Under the pieces are notes generated by a model, which made no database searches, was not told where the DNA came from, and worked only from the letters and a program-made list of their open reading frames with translations. A DNA stretch of 64,000 nt. Source: Pelecanus crispus. Its lineage: Eukaryota > Chordata > Aves > Pelecaniformes > Pelecanidae. The DNA lies in the NCBI RefSeq assembly GCF_030463565.1, contig NC_134643.1, positions 165,934,491 through 165,998,490 of the forward strand, written 5' to 3'. Below, one piece after another: positions 34,997 to 47,700 of the stretch. Every line of letters starts with the position of its first letter. Position 1 is the stretch's first letter. Both the position numbers and the translations under genes were made by a program.

Positions 34997-36235
34997 CGTT
35001 TTCATGACTCCCAATAGTAACCCAACTACCTATTTCAAAAGAAGTTTCTTCTTGAAAATGACTTTCATCTGACTGCTGATGGAATGATGAGTTTTTTTGC
35101 CTCTTCTGCTTCTGTTGTTCACATGGTTGCGTTTGTTCTTCTTGGGGAACTTTTGGGAAGTGAGGTTATGTGACTGCCTGATCTGTGTTTTGAATTTGTG
35201 AGTGTAGGTACAGGCACAAAGGTGCAGTCATGAGGGTGTCATGAAGTGAAATGAAAGAATAATAAATTCCAGGGCTATGTTGTGGCGTTTGCCTTCTGCT
35301 AGCTCCGGCACACTTTTACTCTCTGATGGATTAGTCAAATTATTTTTCTGTGTAATCATAATAGCATTAATAGTTACTGTTCGTAGCAAAAAATGCACTT
35401 CATTTCACTGTAGTTCTTGTAATCTCTTTTTTGGAGCAATGTACTCCCTCCCCAGGTTTTCTTGTATGTTTCTCATGCTCTAAAAGCATATGCACTTTGA
35501 ACTTGAACCTGGTCAAATAATTTTCATAACTCTCTTGATTTAAGTAGGATTGAATGTGAAACTTGCATCATGTTTTAAGTGATGTGAACTGCTTAAGCAG
35601 AGAACCCATGCCATGATAGGATGCATTTTCTATATGAACCAATGCTACCTTTCTTTGTCCCATCTTCCAAAATATTTTTTTGCAGCATTCTGACAGAGAA
35701 GGTAAGTATTACATAGATAATTTAATAAGAGATAGGGGAAATGTATGGATGTAGTCATGTCATTGAGTTTGCAAATATAATACCTTTCTCATTCTGTCTC
35801 TCTAAAGAGTGTACTTAATACCTTTTTTCTTCAGAAGTAGAACTATTCAAGCAGTAGTAAATTACTGTTCTTAAATCTGTGCTATTTAGAATTTTCTGCT
35901 CTCTTTCACTCCAAAAGTTTAATTGCATTTTACGGACCATGTTAGATACAGTGCTCTCTTCCTCATTTCCAAAAACCAATTAATGCTAAAGGAGGACAGA
36001 TACATAACATTCTATTGATTTACCATTACAGTGTTTTTCAAGAATGCCCCTTACGTTGGGATTTTTGGCCATTGTGATTTCTTTAAGTGTGTCAGCTATT
36101 TGCTCTTAACATCTTGAGGAAACATATTGAATATCACTGTCACCCCTGACTTCTCTGTCTTACAAGACACTTTTTTCCTTTGGAATTACCCATATAACCA
36201 TCCCTCTCTGCAGTGTTTTGATGGTAATTGCTCAT

Positions 36236-36329
36236 GTCTAACAGTTAGAGTTGTCTAACAACTAGTTGTCTAACTCTAACAGTTAGAGTTGTCTAACAAC
36301 TAGTTGTCTAACTCTAACAGTTAGAGTTG
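36236..36329. repeat. 38-bp palindromic tandem repeat, about 2.4 copies
   Basis: Units begin at 36,238, 36,276 and 36,314 (period 38, essentially identical). Each unit holds a hairpin with 9-bp arms and a 1-nt centre (AACTCTAAC/A/GTTAGAGTT, complete at the second and third copies) and a 12-bp perfect palindrome ACAACTAGTTGT. Confidence 0.95.
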
Positions 36330-36617
36330 CCATTGTATGGCTGATGTTCTGACAGAAGCTCTTGGCCACGTAGAATTGCTTTTTCTCATCCCTTCCCTGA
36401 AGCATTGCCTTTTTCCAGTGCTGTGCCTTGCCACTGTAACTGTGAGGGAGATAACCCCACCTGCGCCAGGCTTCAGCTGTGCGAGAGTATCTGTCTTAGG
36501 GCAATACTGCAATTTTAAATGTATGTGCTGTCAAGTAATACCAGAGTAATTACAAGTCTGTTTCTCTTCTTTCCCTCCACTCATTTTTGTCTAGCCTGAT
36601 ACAGTCCCACAACTTTT

Positions 36618-36760
36618 ATCATAGCATAATTCAGGTTGGAAGGGACCTTGGGAGTCTCCTTACTCAAAGCAGGGTTACCTGTGTGGGCAGACCAGGTTGT
36701 TCAGGGCTTTATCTGATGTGTCTTGAAAACCTCAATCTGCTCGTTGTGCTCCCATTAATA
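36618..36760 (-). mobile_element. CR1 3' end fragment (minus)
   Basis: Starts ATAGCATAATTCAGGTTGGA and continues AGGGACCTTGGGAGTCTCC, CTCAAAGCAGGGTTACC and CAGGGCTTTATCTGATGTG. This is the reverse-complement 3' end of an old CR1 subfamily, 5'-truncated. Confidence 0.75.
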
Positions 36761-37560
36761 CAGTGCAGGGTGCTTGCCTTCTTTGCTGCTCTTTGTTCAG
36801 CAAGGTGTATTCATAAGTCGTAAGGTTTTGACTGTGAGATGTCAGAGGAAACATGGATCCCAGCCAGCATCATCTTGACTGCTGTGCTGCACTTTTGGCT
36901 AAGCTCTCCAACAACAGTCAGGGGTTTAGTTTTCCTGTTATTGAGGAAGGAGACATAGATGTTCATTTCTCATCACAGGTCTAAAACTCTCACTGTTTAC
37001 TTACATTTTCCACAAGTCTCAGGAATACCCGTTGGCATTATGTTACTTTCTGGAAACAGTATCATGGACAATTCAAAGAGTGTTTTGGAACGGTAGTATA
37101 AAAGACTTCTCTTTTCTCTAAAACATTTTTTGCTGCTAATCTGGACTCAATCTTCTACAATTTTTTTCTTGTGTCTGTCCATATCCTGGGTGTCAACCTG
37201 TACCTCTGCTGCTGCCTTCTGCATCACAGGCACTAAAAGTTGTTCACATATCTAATGAAATATGTCATTTGATACATGTTGCCTTCTGGTAGGCAGTCCA
37301 GTTTGTGTATAAGACTTTAAATAATTAAGGTTTTATTGTTTCTACTTACACACAGTACTGGTAAGAATTGTGGGTTTCTACCTCACCACTGCCCCCCTCT
37401 TTCATTTACTTCTTTAGATGACAGACTTGCATTTGAAATGTGTTTGATTTGTAGTTGAGTTGTGGCGAGAGATTCAGCTCGCATCTCCTTACATCAACTG
37501 GTGAAGCCTCAATGACCAGCCTAGATTCCAAACTTTAGGATATTAAAGTTAAGTGAAAGT

Positions 37561-37565
37561 GAGGT
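37561..37565. repeat. Left target-site duplication GAGGT of the solo LTR
   Basis: Identical to 38,153-38,157. The 5-bp length is consistent with ERVL insertions. Confidence 0.88.
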
Positions 37566-38152
37566 TGTCGTGGCTTAATCCCAGCTGGCAACAAAGCATG
37601 ACACAGCCACTGGCTCCCTCCCCCCCCCAGTGGGATGGGGGAGACAATCGGAAGAATAAAAGTGAGAAAAGTCGTGGGTTGAGATAAAGACAGTTTAATA
37701 GGTAAAGCAGAACCTGTGCACACAAGCAAAGCAAAACAAGGAATTCATTCACTGCTTCCCATCGGCAGGCAGGTGTTCAGCCATCTCCAGGAAAGCAGGG
37801 CTCCATCACATGTAACAGTGACTTGGGAAGGCAAACACCATCACTCTAAATGTCCCCCTTTTTTCCCCCAGCTTTATATGCTGAGCATGACATCATATGG
37901 TATGGGATATCCCTTTAGTCAGTTGGGGTCAGCTGTCCCAGCTGTGTCCCCTCCCAACTTCTTGTGCACCCCCAGCCCACTTGCTGGTGGGGTGGGGTGA
38001 GAAGCAGAAAAGGCCTTGGCTCTGTGTAAGCACTGCTCAGCAGTAACTAAAACATCCCTGTGTTATCAACACTGTTTCCAGCACAAATCCAAAACAGCCC
38101 CATACCAGCTACTATGAAGAAAATTAACTCTATCCCAGCCAAAACCAGCACA
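37566..38152 (-). mobile_element. Solo LTR, ERVL-type avian endogenous retrovirus
   Basis: A 587-bp element starting TG and ending CA, flanked by the perfect 5-bp duplication GAGGT (37,561-37,565 and 38,153-38,157). It resembles the avian TguLTR5-like ERVL LTRs by its ends (minus-strand start TGTGCTGGTTTTGGCTGGGA). On the minus strand a TATA box (ATATAAAG, about 37,871-37,878) and an ATTAAA poly(A) signal (about 37,694) are in U3-R-U5 order, so sense is minus. No internal retroviral genes are present: only the LTR remains after recombination. The family name is from memory. Confidence 0.88.
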
Positions 38153-38157
38153 GAGGT
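38153..38157. repeat. Right target-site duplication GAGGT of the solo LTR
   Basis: Directly follows the terminal CA of the LTR and matches the left copy. Confidence 0.88.
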
Positions 38158-41100
38158 AAATACTACCCTCTGGTTCATAAGTTAATGGCATTCTTTCTGA
38201 ATTCTTTTACACTGAACCCAAGTGTTTGTTGTTTAATTGCATATTAAACAGGCTACAGTATGGACACTGAAATTTAGCACTAAAACCAGTATGTAATTTT
38301 AATTATGCCTGTGGATTCTATCCACTGTAACTTCCCAAAATAACAGTTTTGTTGTTGCTTGGATCTCAGAATGTGTGGATTTCTCTAGAAATCAAAGGTA
38401 ACAGGTTAGGTTATTTCCCATCAGAAGAGGCACAGTCCACATACACAGTGAAAAGCTGAAAGCTAGAAGTAAAATAAATGAATTTTTTTCAAAACATTGC
38501 TAAGGAAAATTGTATTGGAAGTGAGACTGTAAGTTGTGAGCAAGAAATAAGGGTCTTGCTTTGGTTTTGTGTTGGAAGAATGGTAACTGTGGTGGTTTTG
38601 AATGATATTTAGACCTAGTGGTGAACAAGGGATTCATGCTAGTTGTGGTATGAGAATAAGGCCATGACAGAATTTCATTGGCTAACAGCTTCATCAGAAG
38701 AAATTATGGGTTGTTTCAAATGGTAGGTAGGAAGGCCAAAGAACATAAAGGGCCCTGCTTGAAGTTATAAACCTCTTGTCTTTCATTTTCTTTCGAAAGA
38801 AAGCAAATTTGGAGGCTCAAGTGGCTTGCAAGTCCAGAAGTGCGATTGCCCAGTAAAGTAACTGGTTCTGTCAACATCTTTACAGGTGTCTAGTGAAGGG
38901 AGATTGGCCCCTTCTTTGGCATCTCTTTAATCTTACCCTGTAAGACACTGTGTAATTGCTTTTCCCTGTGAAGTCTTATCTCCATGCTACTAGGCACCAG
39001 CCTTTTGTTTGTCCTTCTGCGTAATTGCTGCCTCCCTTTTGTGATGATGTTCTTCTGGCCTATGTTTTTTTATTTATTTTCCTGTGCTTAAGGGTTTATG
39101 GGGCTGGTAACACTCGTGAAATGTTGAATGAGTGCCAGAATACGCTCTCTTGTCTGGATTCACCCAACGCAGCTCACCTGGACTGAGAGGATGTTGTTCT
39201 ACAGTGAGGCAGCAGGTTCTTGTGTTTCAGTCTCGGGAAAAATTGGAATCCTTCAGGAGTTTTGTGAAAAGCTCATGGAAAAGGAAGAGAAATGTAAGGA
39301 GGCTGGAGAAAGGGATTAATAAAATAAGCATCCATGGTAACAAATTGAAGAGAAAACTATTTGATTCACTTTTTATCGTTGAGATCAGATTTATGCTCAC
39401 AATAGGACTTGCTCAGGGATGAACTGTTATTGGAATATGTGGGTGGAAAAATTGGAGGCAAGCCAAGAAAGGAGTTTTAAGCAATAGCAGTGGGGTACAG
39501 GTAATCAGATGAGGAATGGGGAAAAAAAAAAGAATTACTTGTCGTGGTTGTCAGCTGAGATGCGATGGTCTTGAATTTACAGATAGAAGAAGGATATAGG
39601 CAGTAGGTTTCCTTATTCCCCTGACTGCATGTCTGTGCAGGTGCTCAAGGGAGATTGTGGTTTGAAGAACAACTTAAGCCCAAACTTATTCTGGGCAAAG
39701 GAAGAACTCTAAAGAGGATGTAACAACCCTACAGAGATTAGAAAAGTGGGGGGAAAAGATTACTAGAGATTACTAGGTGGAAAATGTAATCTTGGAATCA
39801 ATGTCAGCATTTAAATACGTTCAAGAGTGTATATCAATTGCTGTTGATTTTCTTTGAGGCTATAGTTTAGTGAAACCAACAGAATGTAGATTTTCTGTAG
39901 AACGAGTAAGTGAGAATCTGAGCTCAGTGGTGCATAGTACTTTCATTGAAAGGGGGTGGAGTATAGCACATGTATGGAGTGTGGCAATGTGTACTTTGAA
40001 GCAGTGTTTTAAAACTACATCACTTTGCACAGCACTCACTACTGCTTTGTCTTGTGTTGCCTGTGAGGTGTGGAGATACTGTTTGGTAAGTATTACGTTT
40101 GAATGTGGGTATAGGAGAATAACTAAGTCAGATTTAGATGGGATTGCACAGAGCTAAGCCTACACTATATTAGGGAAATGCATAAATAACTGAGAAACTA
40201 TACGAATGAGAGATGTTTCAATGCAATTTATGGAGTGGAGCCCCAGGCTTAATTTTGCCTTAGCTGAAAATTACGTGGGGAATAAATCCCAGCAGGGCAG
40301 TTATCATACATATGCACGTTTCATACATCAAACCACTAACCTGCTCCAAGGCTGCAGTGCTTGCTGTGATGTAGTTCAAATATACTGGCTATGAAAACTT
40401 TCAGAATATGAATCCAGCCACTGGCCAAATTTTACTAAAGGTTTCTGAAGCTCATTTCAAACATGAAAAGTAACACAAAGTTATATGCTTACGAACTTAG
40501 CCTGGTTGGGAAGTGTGTCTTTGGGGAAGGTGATATGAAGGGCTCGGAAAGAAGAATCTCTGCCTTCTGTGGACTCTGTAGATAGAAACCTGTTCTCTTA
40601 ACTTATCTCTAGCAGGAGCCAAATTCAAGAGAGAATGAGCATAAAACAAAATCAACATTTAAGATACTTATGTTGTATTTTAGGTTAATGATTTATTTCA
40701 ATTAAACTGTCCTAAGGCAGTGGGCCTTATTTCATGATTATGGTTCCAGACATAATAAATTTCTCAGTAATGTGATTATTTGTGTAGTTATGTGAAGCTT
40801 TAGGAAACCTGTTTAACAGAAACAAGACATCTTGGAGAAGACAAACAGGTGCAGTCAAGAGAGAAAAGAGGTTGTTGGTTTTTCATCTTTCTAGAATGGT
40901 GCTTCTTAATGAGATGTACTGGCTGGCTGTTTTTTCCTCTCCCTTCTATTCTTGTTTATATTTACCTTTATTTATCTTGTCGAAATATCAAGAAATTTAG
41001 GTCAAAATATATCTGGATCCATCTGCTCATCTAGTCTGTTCTTTTACTGCTAGTAGTTTTTATGTCTTTTAATTAAGGATGCTTAATGACAGTTTACTAC

Positions 41101-43196
41101 ATTAATGGGTGCCATCAAGTATCTTTAATTTTGTACATGATGAACTTACTAATGCAGAGAAGGGTTTTTTTCTAATTTCTATTTATCAAAACAATGATTT
41201 AATCTCTTTAATTTGTCAAATTGTAGTCTATATGTCATATCTGTAACTTCCATTTCATTGTTGTTTGAGGTGAAAACTCAACTAGGCTCTATAATTCAGC
41301 TCCATTTAGCAGAGGTATATTATTTGCACAGTAATATTATGAATACAGGAAATATTTATTCATTGACACAGTGATCCATTTCAGTTTTGAATCTTGTTAA
41401 TTATAGTTATTCTTTTGATATAAGAAATTTGTGCTCTAAATCTTTTGAGAGACTTAAAAAATTACAAAGTCCACAACGGACCTTTCAATTCTAGGTTCAT
41501 CAAACACATTTCAATTTTTACTTCGTTTTTTGTGGTTGACCATCAATGTTGATGTAACCTGATTTTAAGCAGGGTCTGCAGAGTGGTGCAGCAGACACTT
41601 GACCTGGTAGGTATGATGCTATAAGGAAGGCACAGATGATATTGCCTTTAGGATAATTATCCTTTCATGACCCTACTAAATCAGGTAATTTGGCTTCACA
41701 TCAGACAGGTCAAAAATTAATCTATTGAGCTGTTTTTTGAGATTATATATGGGATGGATTATTTCTTTGACATTTCCCCCCCACCCTTCTCTGGTTCTCT
41801 ATGCTAGCCCACAAAGCCCATCAGCCCAACCACCTTATCAGCTGGATTTTTACTTTAGGTAGTAGTGATGCTTTGGGAGTATGTTTAGGGAAAAGTGTAG
41901 GAAATATTTTCAGTGACAGTGGAGCAGACAGTCTTAAGAGCAATGATTTTATCTCTTAGCAGGAATAAACACCCCAGTAATCTTGTACTTTTGTGATCTG
42001 TATAAACTCTGCAGTATAAACAGTATGTACAAATCTAGTATTTACTTAGCTCTTCTTGGATCCCAACTCTTGATTATTTCTGTGTTGTGGGCAGCGCTGC
42101 TGCAGATGTAACTTTTGTAGCACGTTGTCTAGCTACCACAATATAATCAGTTAACCATCTTTCTAAGAAACGTGTTAGCTTACATTGTTCTTTTTGATAA
42201 AACCTATGGTATTGCTCTGGATTACACCCATATGCATGTGTAACAATTTACCTGTGAATCTCCGGAGATATGCCGAAAACAGCCTGTGAACAAATGTGTG
42301 TGCAAGATTGTTTCCTGTGTGTCTAGAAAAATAGTGGTATATCTTGTCTACAGTTGCCACATTGATAGCTTGGAGGAAAACTGCATGAGGGTATGGCTTT
42401 TCAATTATTCTATATCAAAGTGATTTATCTCACCAGCTTGCTATCAATAGGACAAATAAAATAAAGCATATGCCTATAAACAAAATATAATTACATGTTT
42501 AAAATCTCTAATAAGTAGCAATGATTTCAGAACTTCTTGCGATTAAAATGTCTCGTATCTGTGATCTGGAAACAGTGTTTGAGAAAAAGAGTAGATAAAA
42601 TGGAGAGAAGGCTTGTGTTTTAGATTTGGATTTCTAGCTGCTTTTATGTACAGTACATAAAATGGGATGGCTGTCGTGCAAACCCTGAAGGGCACAGGCT
42701 TGTGTAGCTTTCTACCTGAGAAGCAGAAGCTTCAGAGAGGGAATGGTTAACAGTGAGCTGTGGAGCTGTTGTTGAGGCTGGGCAGTGCGCTCCTGGGTCG
42801 TTCTTGCACTTTGCCTTCTTTCAGTGCTTTTTATTGGCCAAAGGTGTACAGCTGGCCTGGCATACCTCGTGTGTGCCAGATCCAACCAAACCCAGCTTCA
42901 CGACTAACAACAGTCTTTGACTGTGCCGTCTCCTAGAAAGTAGAAAAATCAGATTCATGCCCTCTGCACCGAGGGCTCTAAGCCACGTCTCTTGGGAGCA
43001 TTTGGTCTTGCTGCAACTTGGCCTTTTGAAGCTGAATCACAGCGCAGAAAGCAATGCAAGATTCATGGGGTCAGAGAGCATTCAGTGTAGTACCTCAGGA
43101 TTATATCTCTGAGTGTATTTGGGAGGCGCGATGTGGAGCGGGAGTGGGTGGAAATCCAACATTTCATTCTCTCTTTTCCAGGTTATTGCTATTTGC
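38158..43196. other. Unique AT-rich intron sequence
   Basis: No CR1, LTR or coding segment was recognised across 5 kb. The open frames, such as those at 39,128-39,422 and 39,870-40,157, are short and without known domains. Confidence 0.6.
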
Positions 43197-43218
43197 GGGG
43201 GGGGGGGGGGGGGGGGGG
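43197..43218 (+). repeat. 22-nt G homopolymer
   Basis: Twenty-two consecutive G between TTTGC and CGGACGG. Length may be affected by sequencing or assembly error. Confidence 0.9.
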
Positions 43219-44303
43219 CGGACGGACACCTCCAAAATTGCATAATGTACCATCTATAAACAGGCAGGGAGTGGGATCTAGAAATCTCTTCTTGAGGTAG
43301 CAGGAATCTGATGACTGGACCACGGAATCAATCTCTTTGCAGTCTCCATGAGCCTAGCATTACTTTTCCATGCATAGCATATGAATCAAACTGCCTTTTA
43401 TTTTTACCTTTTAAAGGAGAGCTAAGAGATTGTCTTATCCAGTTGCTTGGCAAAAGGCAAGTTTGGCAGTAGTAGTTTTATTTCTGATAGAGATTTGACT
43501 GACTTGCTGTTGAGGATAGTCAGTAGTGAAGGATTCTCAGCCTTCCTGGATGGTCTAGGCTCTTCCTAGGCACTGTGCCTACCAGTAGATGGTTAGTCTT
43601 TCCTAATGTCCATCTTTGGAACTTCTTAAGCTCATTGGGTCTTATGTCCAAGTAGATGTGAAAAGAAGCTTACTGCCTCTCTTTTTCTATTACAGTATGC
43701 TTTCATATACTTAAAGGTGCAACCCTATTTTCTCCAAAATAAGTGTCTTCTCTGAAATAAGAGATGGTACAGTCTCCTTTTTTTCTTCTATAGGTTGTGG
43801 TTTCTTGACCTATGATTGCTCTCTCTCTTCTTTCTGTCCACCTGATCACACTTCTCTAGAAGTACAGTTGCTCAAAGCTGGACATACTATTCAATTTGTG
43901 ACCAGATTAGAGCAGGAGATTATGTTCACATGTCTTACTAGTGATGCACTTGTTTGTACATAAACATTAGGATATTTTTTTTTCCAAGAGTACCACATTG
44001 TTGACTCATATTGAGTTCATGATCATTATAACTGCCAAATCTCTTTCTACAGAACTGCTGTTATGCTAATCTTTCCCCAGATTTTGTTTATGCAGTTGAT
44101 TATTCCTGGCTAATCTTAGAACTCTGGTGCTGGCCTTGCTTGAATGGCAGCTGCAGAGCAGCAGTTGTGCAGGGGCTTACAACTGTCTCATTAGCCTTGT
44201 GCACAGCCTTTTGTGTGGTGGCATTACCTGCATCTTTCACATCTTTGAGTATTTTCATTATCAGTATTATTTTATTATCATTATGCCTGCTACTCGAATG
44301 AAT

Positions 44304-44396
44304 ATAGAATCATAGAATCGTTTAGGTTGGAAAAGACCTTTAAGATCATCCAGTCCAACCATTAACCTAACATTACCAAGTCCATCACTAAACCAG
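44304..44396 (-). mobile_element. CR1 3' end fragment (minus)
   Basis: ATAGAATCATAGAATCGTTT then AGGTTGGAAAAGACCTTTAAG and CCATTAACCTAACATTACC. Same 3' end type as the CR1 at 55.8-57.2 kb, 5'-truncated to about 90 bp. Confidence 0.85.
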
Positions 44397-44469
44397 TTAA
44401 GGGTAGAGTAGCAATTTCATGTTTCCTGGCTTGGTGGCTGGATTATTTATAATGAAAGTAAAAACTAGG

Positions 44470-44563
44470 AATCATTAAGGTTGGAAAGGACCTCTAAGAT
44501 CATCAGTCCAACCATCAACCCAACACCACCATACCCGCTAAACCATGTCCCAAAGTGCCACGT
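44470..44563 (-). mobile_element. Second CR1 3' end fragment (minus)
   Basis: AATCATTAAGGTTGGAAAGG, ATCAACCCAACACCACC and ACCATGTCCCAAAGTGCC: a distinct CR1 3' end 70 bp after the previous one. Confidence 0.82.
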
Positions 44564-44799
44564 ATATATAACAAATTTTGTACATATGTCCAGTTTGAGA
44601 TGAACCTCTGATAAATATTAAATAGTCTTTCTAAACAGGTTTTCACCTAAGTACTGACAGTTATGGTTAAATCATGTTTTTCTAGCTCGCTTGTGGGAAT
44701 ATCATGAGCAACAGTGTCAAAAGTTCTACCAAGGTCAAGATAAATAACTAGTATAGATCAAGACAGATGATTGCTTTTCAGCATCCACACGTCTTACCA

Positions 44800-47700
44800 G
44801 CTGTAGAAGTAGGAAACTACCTCTGTGTGTATTCTGAATGTTAATTTTTATTACTAGAAGGTCTTCTTTCTTCCATAGGAACTGACATTGGAAATAGTGG
44901 GTATCCATCCAAGTGGTGTCTCCTAGGTCTGTCTCGTCAGTCTTTTCCTGATCAGCCTCACCAAGGCAGTTTGGGCTGCTCAGCGTCTCCCGCTGAGCAC
45001 AGGGCAGGCAGGAGATGTCAGGCTGCTCTGCTGAGCGGCTCTAGACAAACCTTTCTGACCTGTGTGTTACTTCACCAGTTGTACTTCTGCTCCTGTTCAT
45101 GTCAAGTTTAAGCACATTCTGATTCAGTGACCACTGAAGGCTTGTATCTTTTGGGAGAAAATGGGAGAAAGGGGTCCTTTAAGACCTGGGGTTTCTTTGT
45201 ATTTTTCCCTTTTCTTTAAAAGGGATGAGGGGCTAAGGAGTCCTAAAATAATAGACACTTTGTTTTACAGAAAACTTCTGGTGCTTGTTTGTTTTATTTT
45301 TTTGTTGTTGGGTTGGTTTTTTTTTGTTCTGAAATGCTGAAGAAGCTGGAGAGAGCAAGTGGTGCTGCTTGTATGATGTAAAATGCATGTAAATGTAAAA
45401 TCATGTAAAACGCATGCATGTAAAATCTAACTCCATTAGCCTACTGGACTTAGGTAGTCTCTTTTTAAAATTATTTGTTTATGTTAACATTTGTTTAAAT
45501 CAAGCAATTGGGAGAAAAGCTCCTTTTTATTAATGACTCGGCACCCCTCTTCTCAGGCTTCAGCTTTTTTTCTGCTTTCCACAACTTTTTTTTCTTTATA
45601 TGGGGTGTATATGGGGTTATGCTACTTGATAGCAGTATTCAAGGTTGCATTGCTTGCCTGTCTTCCTTTTATGCGATTTGATCTTCTATCATCAAAAAGC
45701 TGGCCCCACAAATCTGTTGAGAGCTAGCAAGTGCCTTGCTGGAGCATGGGGATCTCCTCCAAACACCGTCTACGGATTCTAGATATGTGTTCACCTGAAA
45801 ATAATTCCTGTATCAGTGTTAGCCTTTTTGTTCTAGCTTTAAAATCCACAATGGTTGGACTAAAACCTGAAAACTCCATACCTATAGAAGTCTGTATACC
45901 TTGCTGAAAAAATACTGAAAGACAATATGACTTTTGGAAAGTCTGCTGTAGAAAACTCATGTCTAATTAGTGGAAGGGAAGTGTCAGTCTGAATATGTTT
46001 TTACGAAATGAATTACAAATATCTTGACCACATCTTCCTCTGTTTTCCAATACAGAGTTTTCTTCCAAAACAGAATCAAAAGGTTCTGAAGTATTGCATT
46101 CATTTGTTATAATACAGTATTTTCAATCTTCCTTGTATAACAAGCTTATGACTCTTCTTTCAAAAGTTCAGGATTCTTTCACTAATTTATTTGAAAAGCT
46201 ATATTTAAAAAAAACCATAGCACAACTTAAATCTTACACCAGTTGATCTAACTACCTGCCATAATTCCGTTTGGGTTTTGAAATAAGCATCAAAAACTGA
46301 GAAAGCTTTCATTCTCTTATGCCCATTATCTAAAGTTTAAAGCAAAAAAAATACATGTGCTTTCTCATTATTTTAATGAAATACAGGGTCACCAATTCTG
46401 ACTGTTTGCATTTTCCATGAATTTGTCAATTCTTTATCGTCTCTGTCTTGCTGATAGAGTTGAAGGAAGGAGAGACTGAGATTTAATTAAATCTTCAAGA
46501 TACTAAATAAAAAATTAAATATCAAAGGAGATACAAGGAGCTGCAAACAATAATCAATTAAAATCATTCCCCTCTGTCTACTCTCAGTGGAAACGTCATA
46601 ATAACCACTTAATACAGCCCTAGACTAGACAGAAGAGTAGTGATTAGCCAGTACAAAAATGGATTCCAATTAGCTAAATTCTGGTGTAGCAGAAGTCACC
46701 AGTTAAAGCCTTTTTGCAAAACAGGTGTAAGATTTAGCTTGCACAAAATATGGGGATACAGGAGAATTTTCACTTTGCTTCAGGCCTTTTCTGACCTTGA
46801 CTAAGGGATGAAGGCTTTTAGACACCTTGAGTTCCATTTTTAAAATGACCTGTCATGGTCAGTTAGCTGATAATGTATTATTTAATCACAACAATTGTCT
46901 ATGTGTATCACTTCCCATAATTTTCTATGGTTCTACTTCTTTTGAAGTATTACTGCCCTAAAATCAAAGCACACAGACACAACTGCAGAGCATTTTAGAA
47001 ATATACGGCGTTATTCTGGTGACACCAGGTGTTGAAAGTAAAAAATGTAATGTATTATGTATTCAGAAGCATGCCTTTATTAATTGATAGTTATTGTGGA
47101 GTAAACAGTGAACTGGTGACCGTTTGTCATTGACAACAATTTGAGTTACCTATTTTAAAAGAAATGTTGGTATGTTGAAAATCAGAAGTGATTTGTTCAT
47201 CACCTGTCTTTTCAAGCCATATCAAAAAGACAAAATTAAATTCTTGTGTCGTTTCTCTTCTTCCTGTGTCTTAGGTAATATGCTGTTTCTTGATTTACAT
47301 CTAGTATAACTAATTAATTATATTATTTAATTTTTCTTTAGTTAATTAGCATCAGTAAGTGATTATTTGCTTAAAGAATGTGGAAGTAAAATTAATTGAG
47401 ATTTCCAAATGTCCCTAGATACTGTCTGTCAAATGTGGGACAAATGGTGTTCAGAATAATAACATATTCCTGTATTTGGGGATTTGGAGTTACCAGAGAC
47501 CGCTGTACTACACGGTATTTGGGCAGGGGGAGTGACATTTGGAGGGCAGTGATCGATTTGTTCAAGAGCTGAAATGTAACTTTCTACTGCCAGGTTGGAC
47601 TAAGCAGTTATTTAATGATGTTTACTGCATTTTCAACATTGCATGGATAAGGTTTATCTTTAAAATATTCAGTTAACATAATCTTAAGTCCAAAAATAGG

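Larger units (their letters stand above)
43605..44790 (-). mobile_element. Ancient CR1/L3-like LINE (minus), interrupted
   Basis: Degenerate minus-strand CR1 architecture in the right order. At 43,860-43,920 is the AAAGCTGGACATACTATTCA..GACCAGATTAGAGCAG segment. At 43,993-44,016 is ACATTGTTGACTCATATTGAG, and near 44,050 AGAACTGCTGTTATGC. At about 44,690-44,745 the reverse strand encodes YLDLGRTFDTVAHDIP, a decayed RT motif A ([15 protein letters not shown]). The spacing exceeds the usual one because younger CR1 ends sit at 44,304-44,563. It is strongly diverged, so limits are approximate. Confidence 0.65.
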
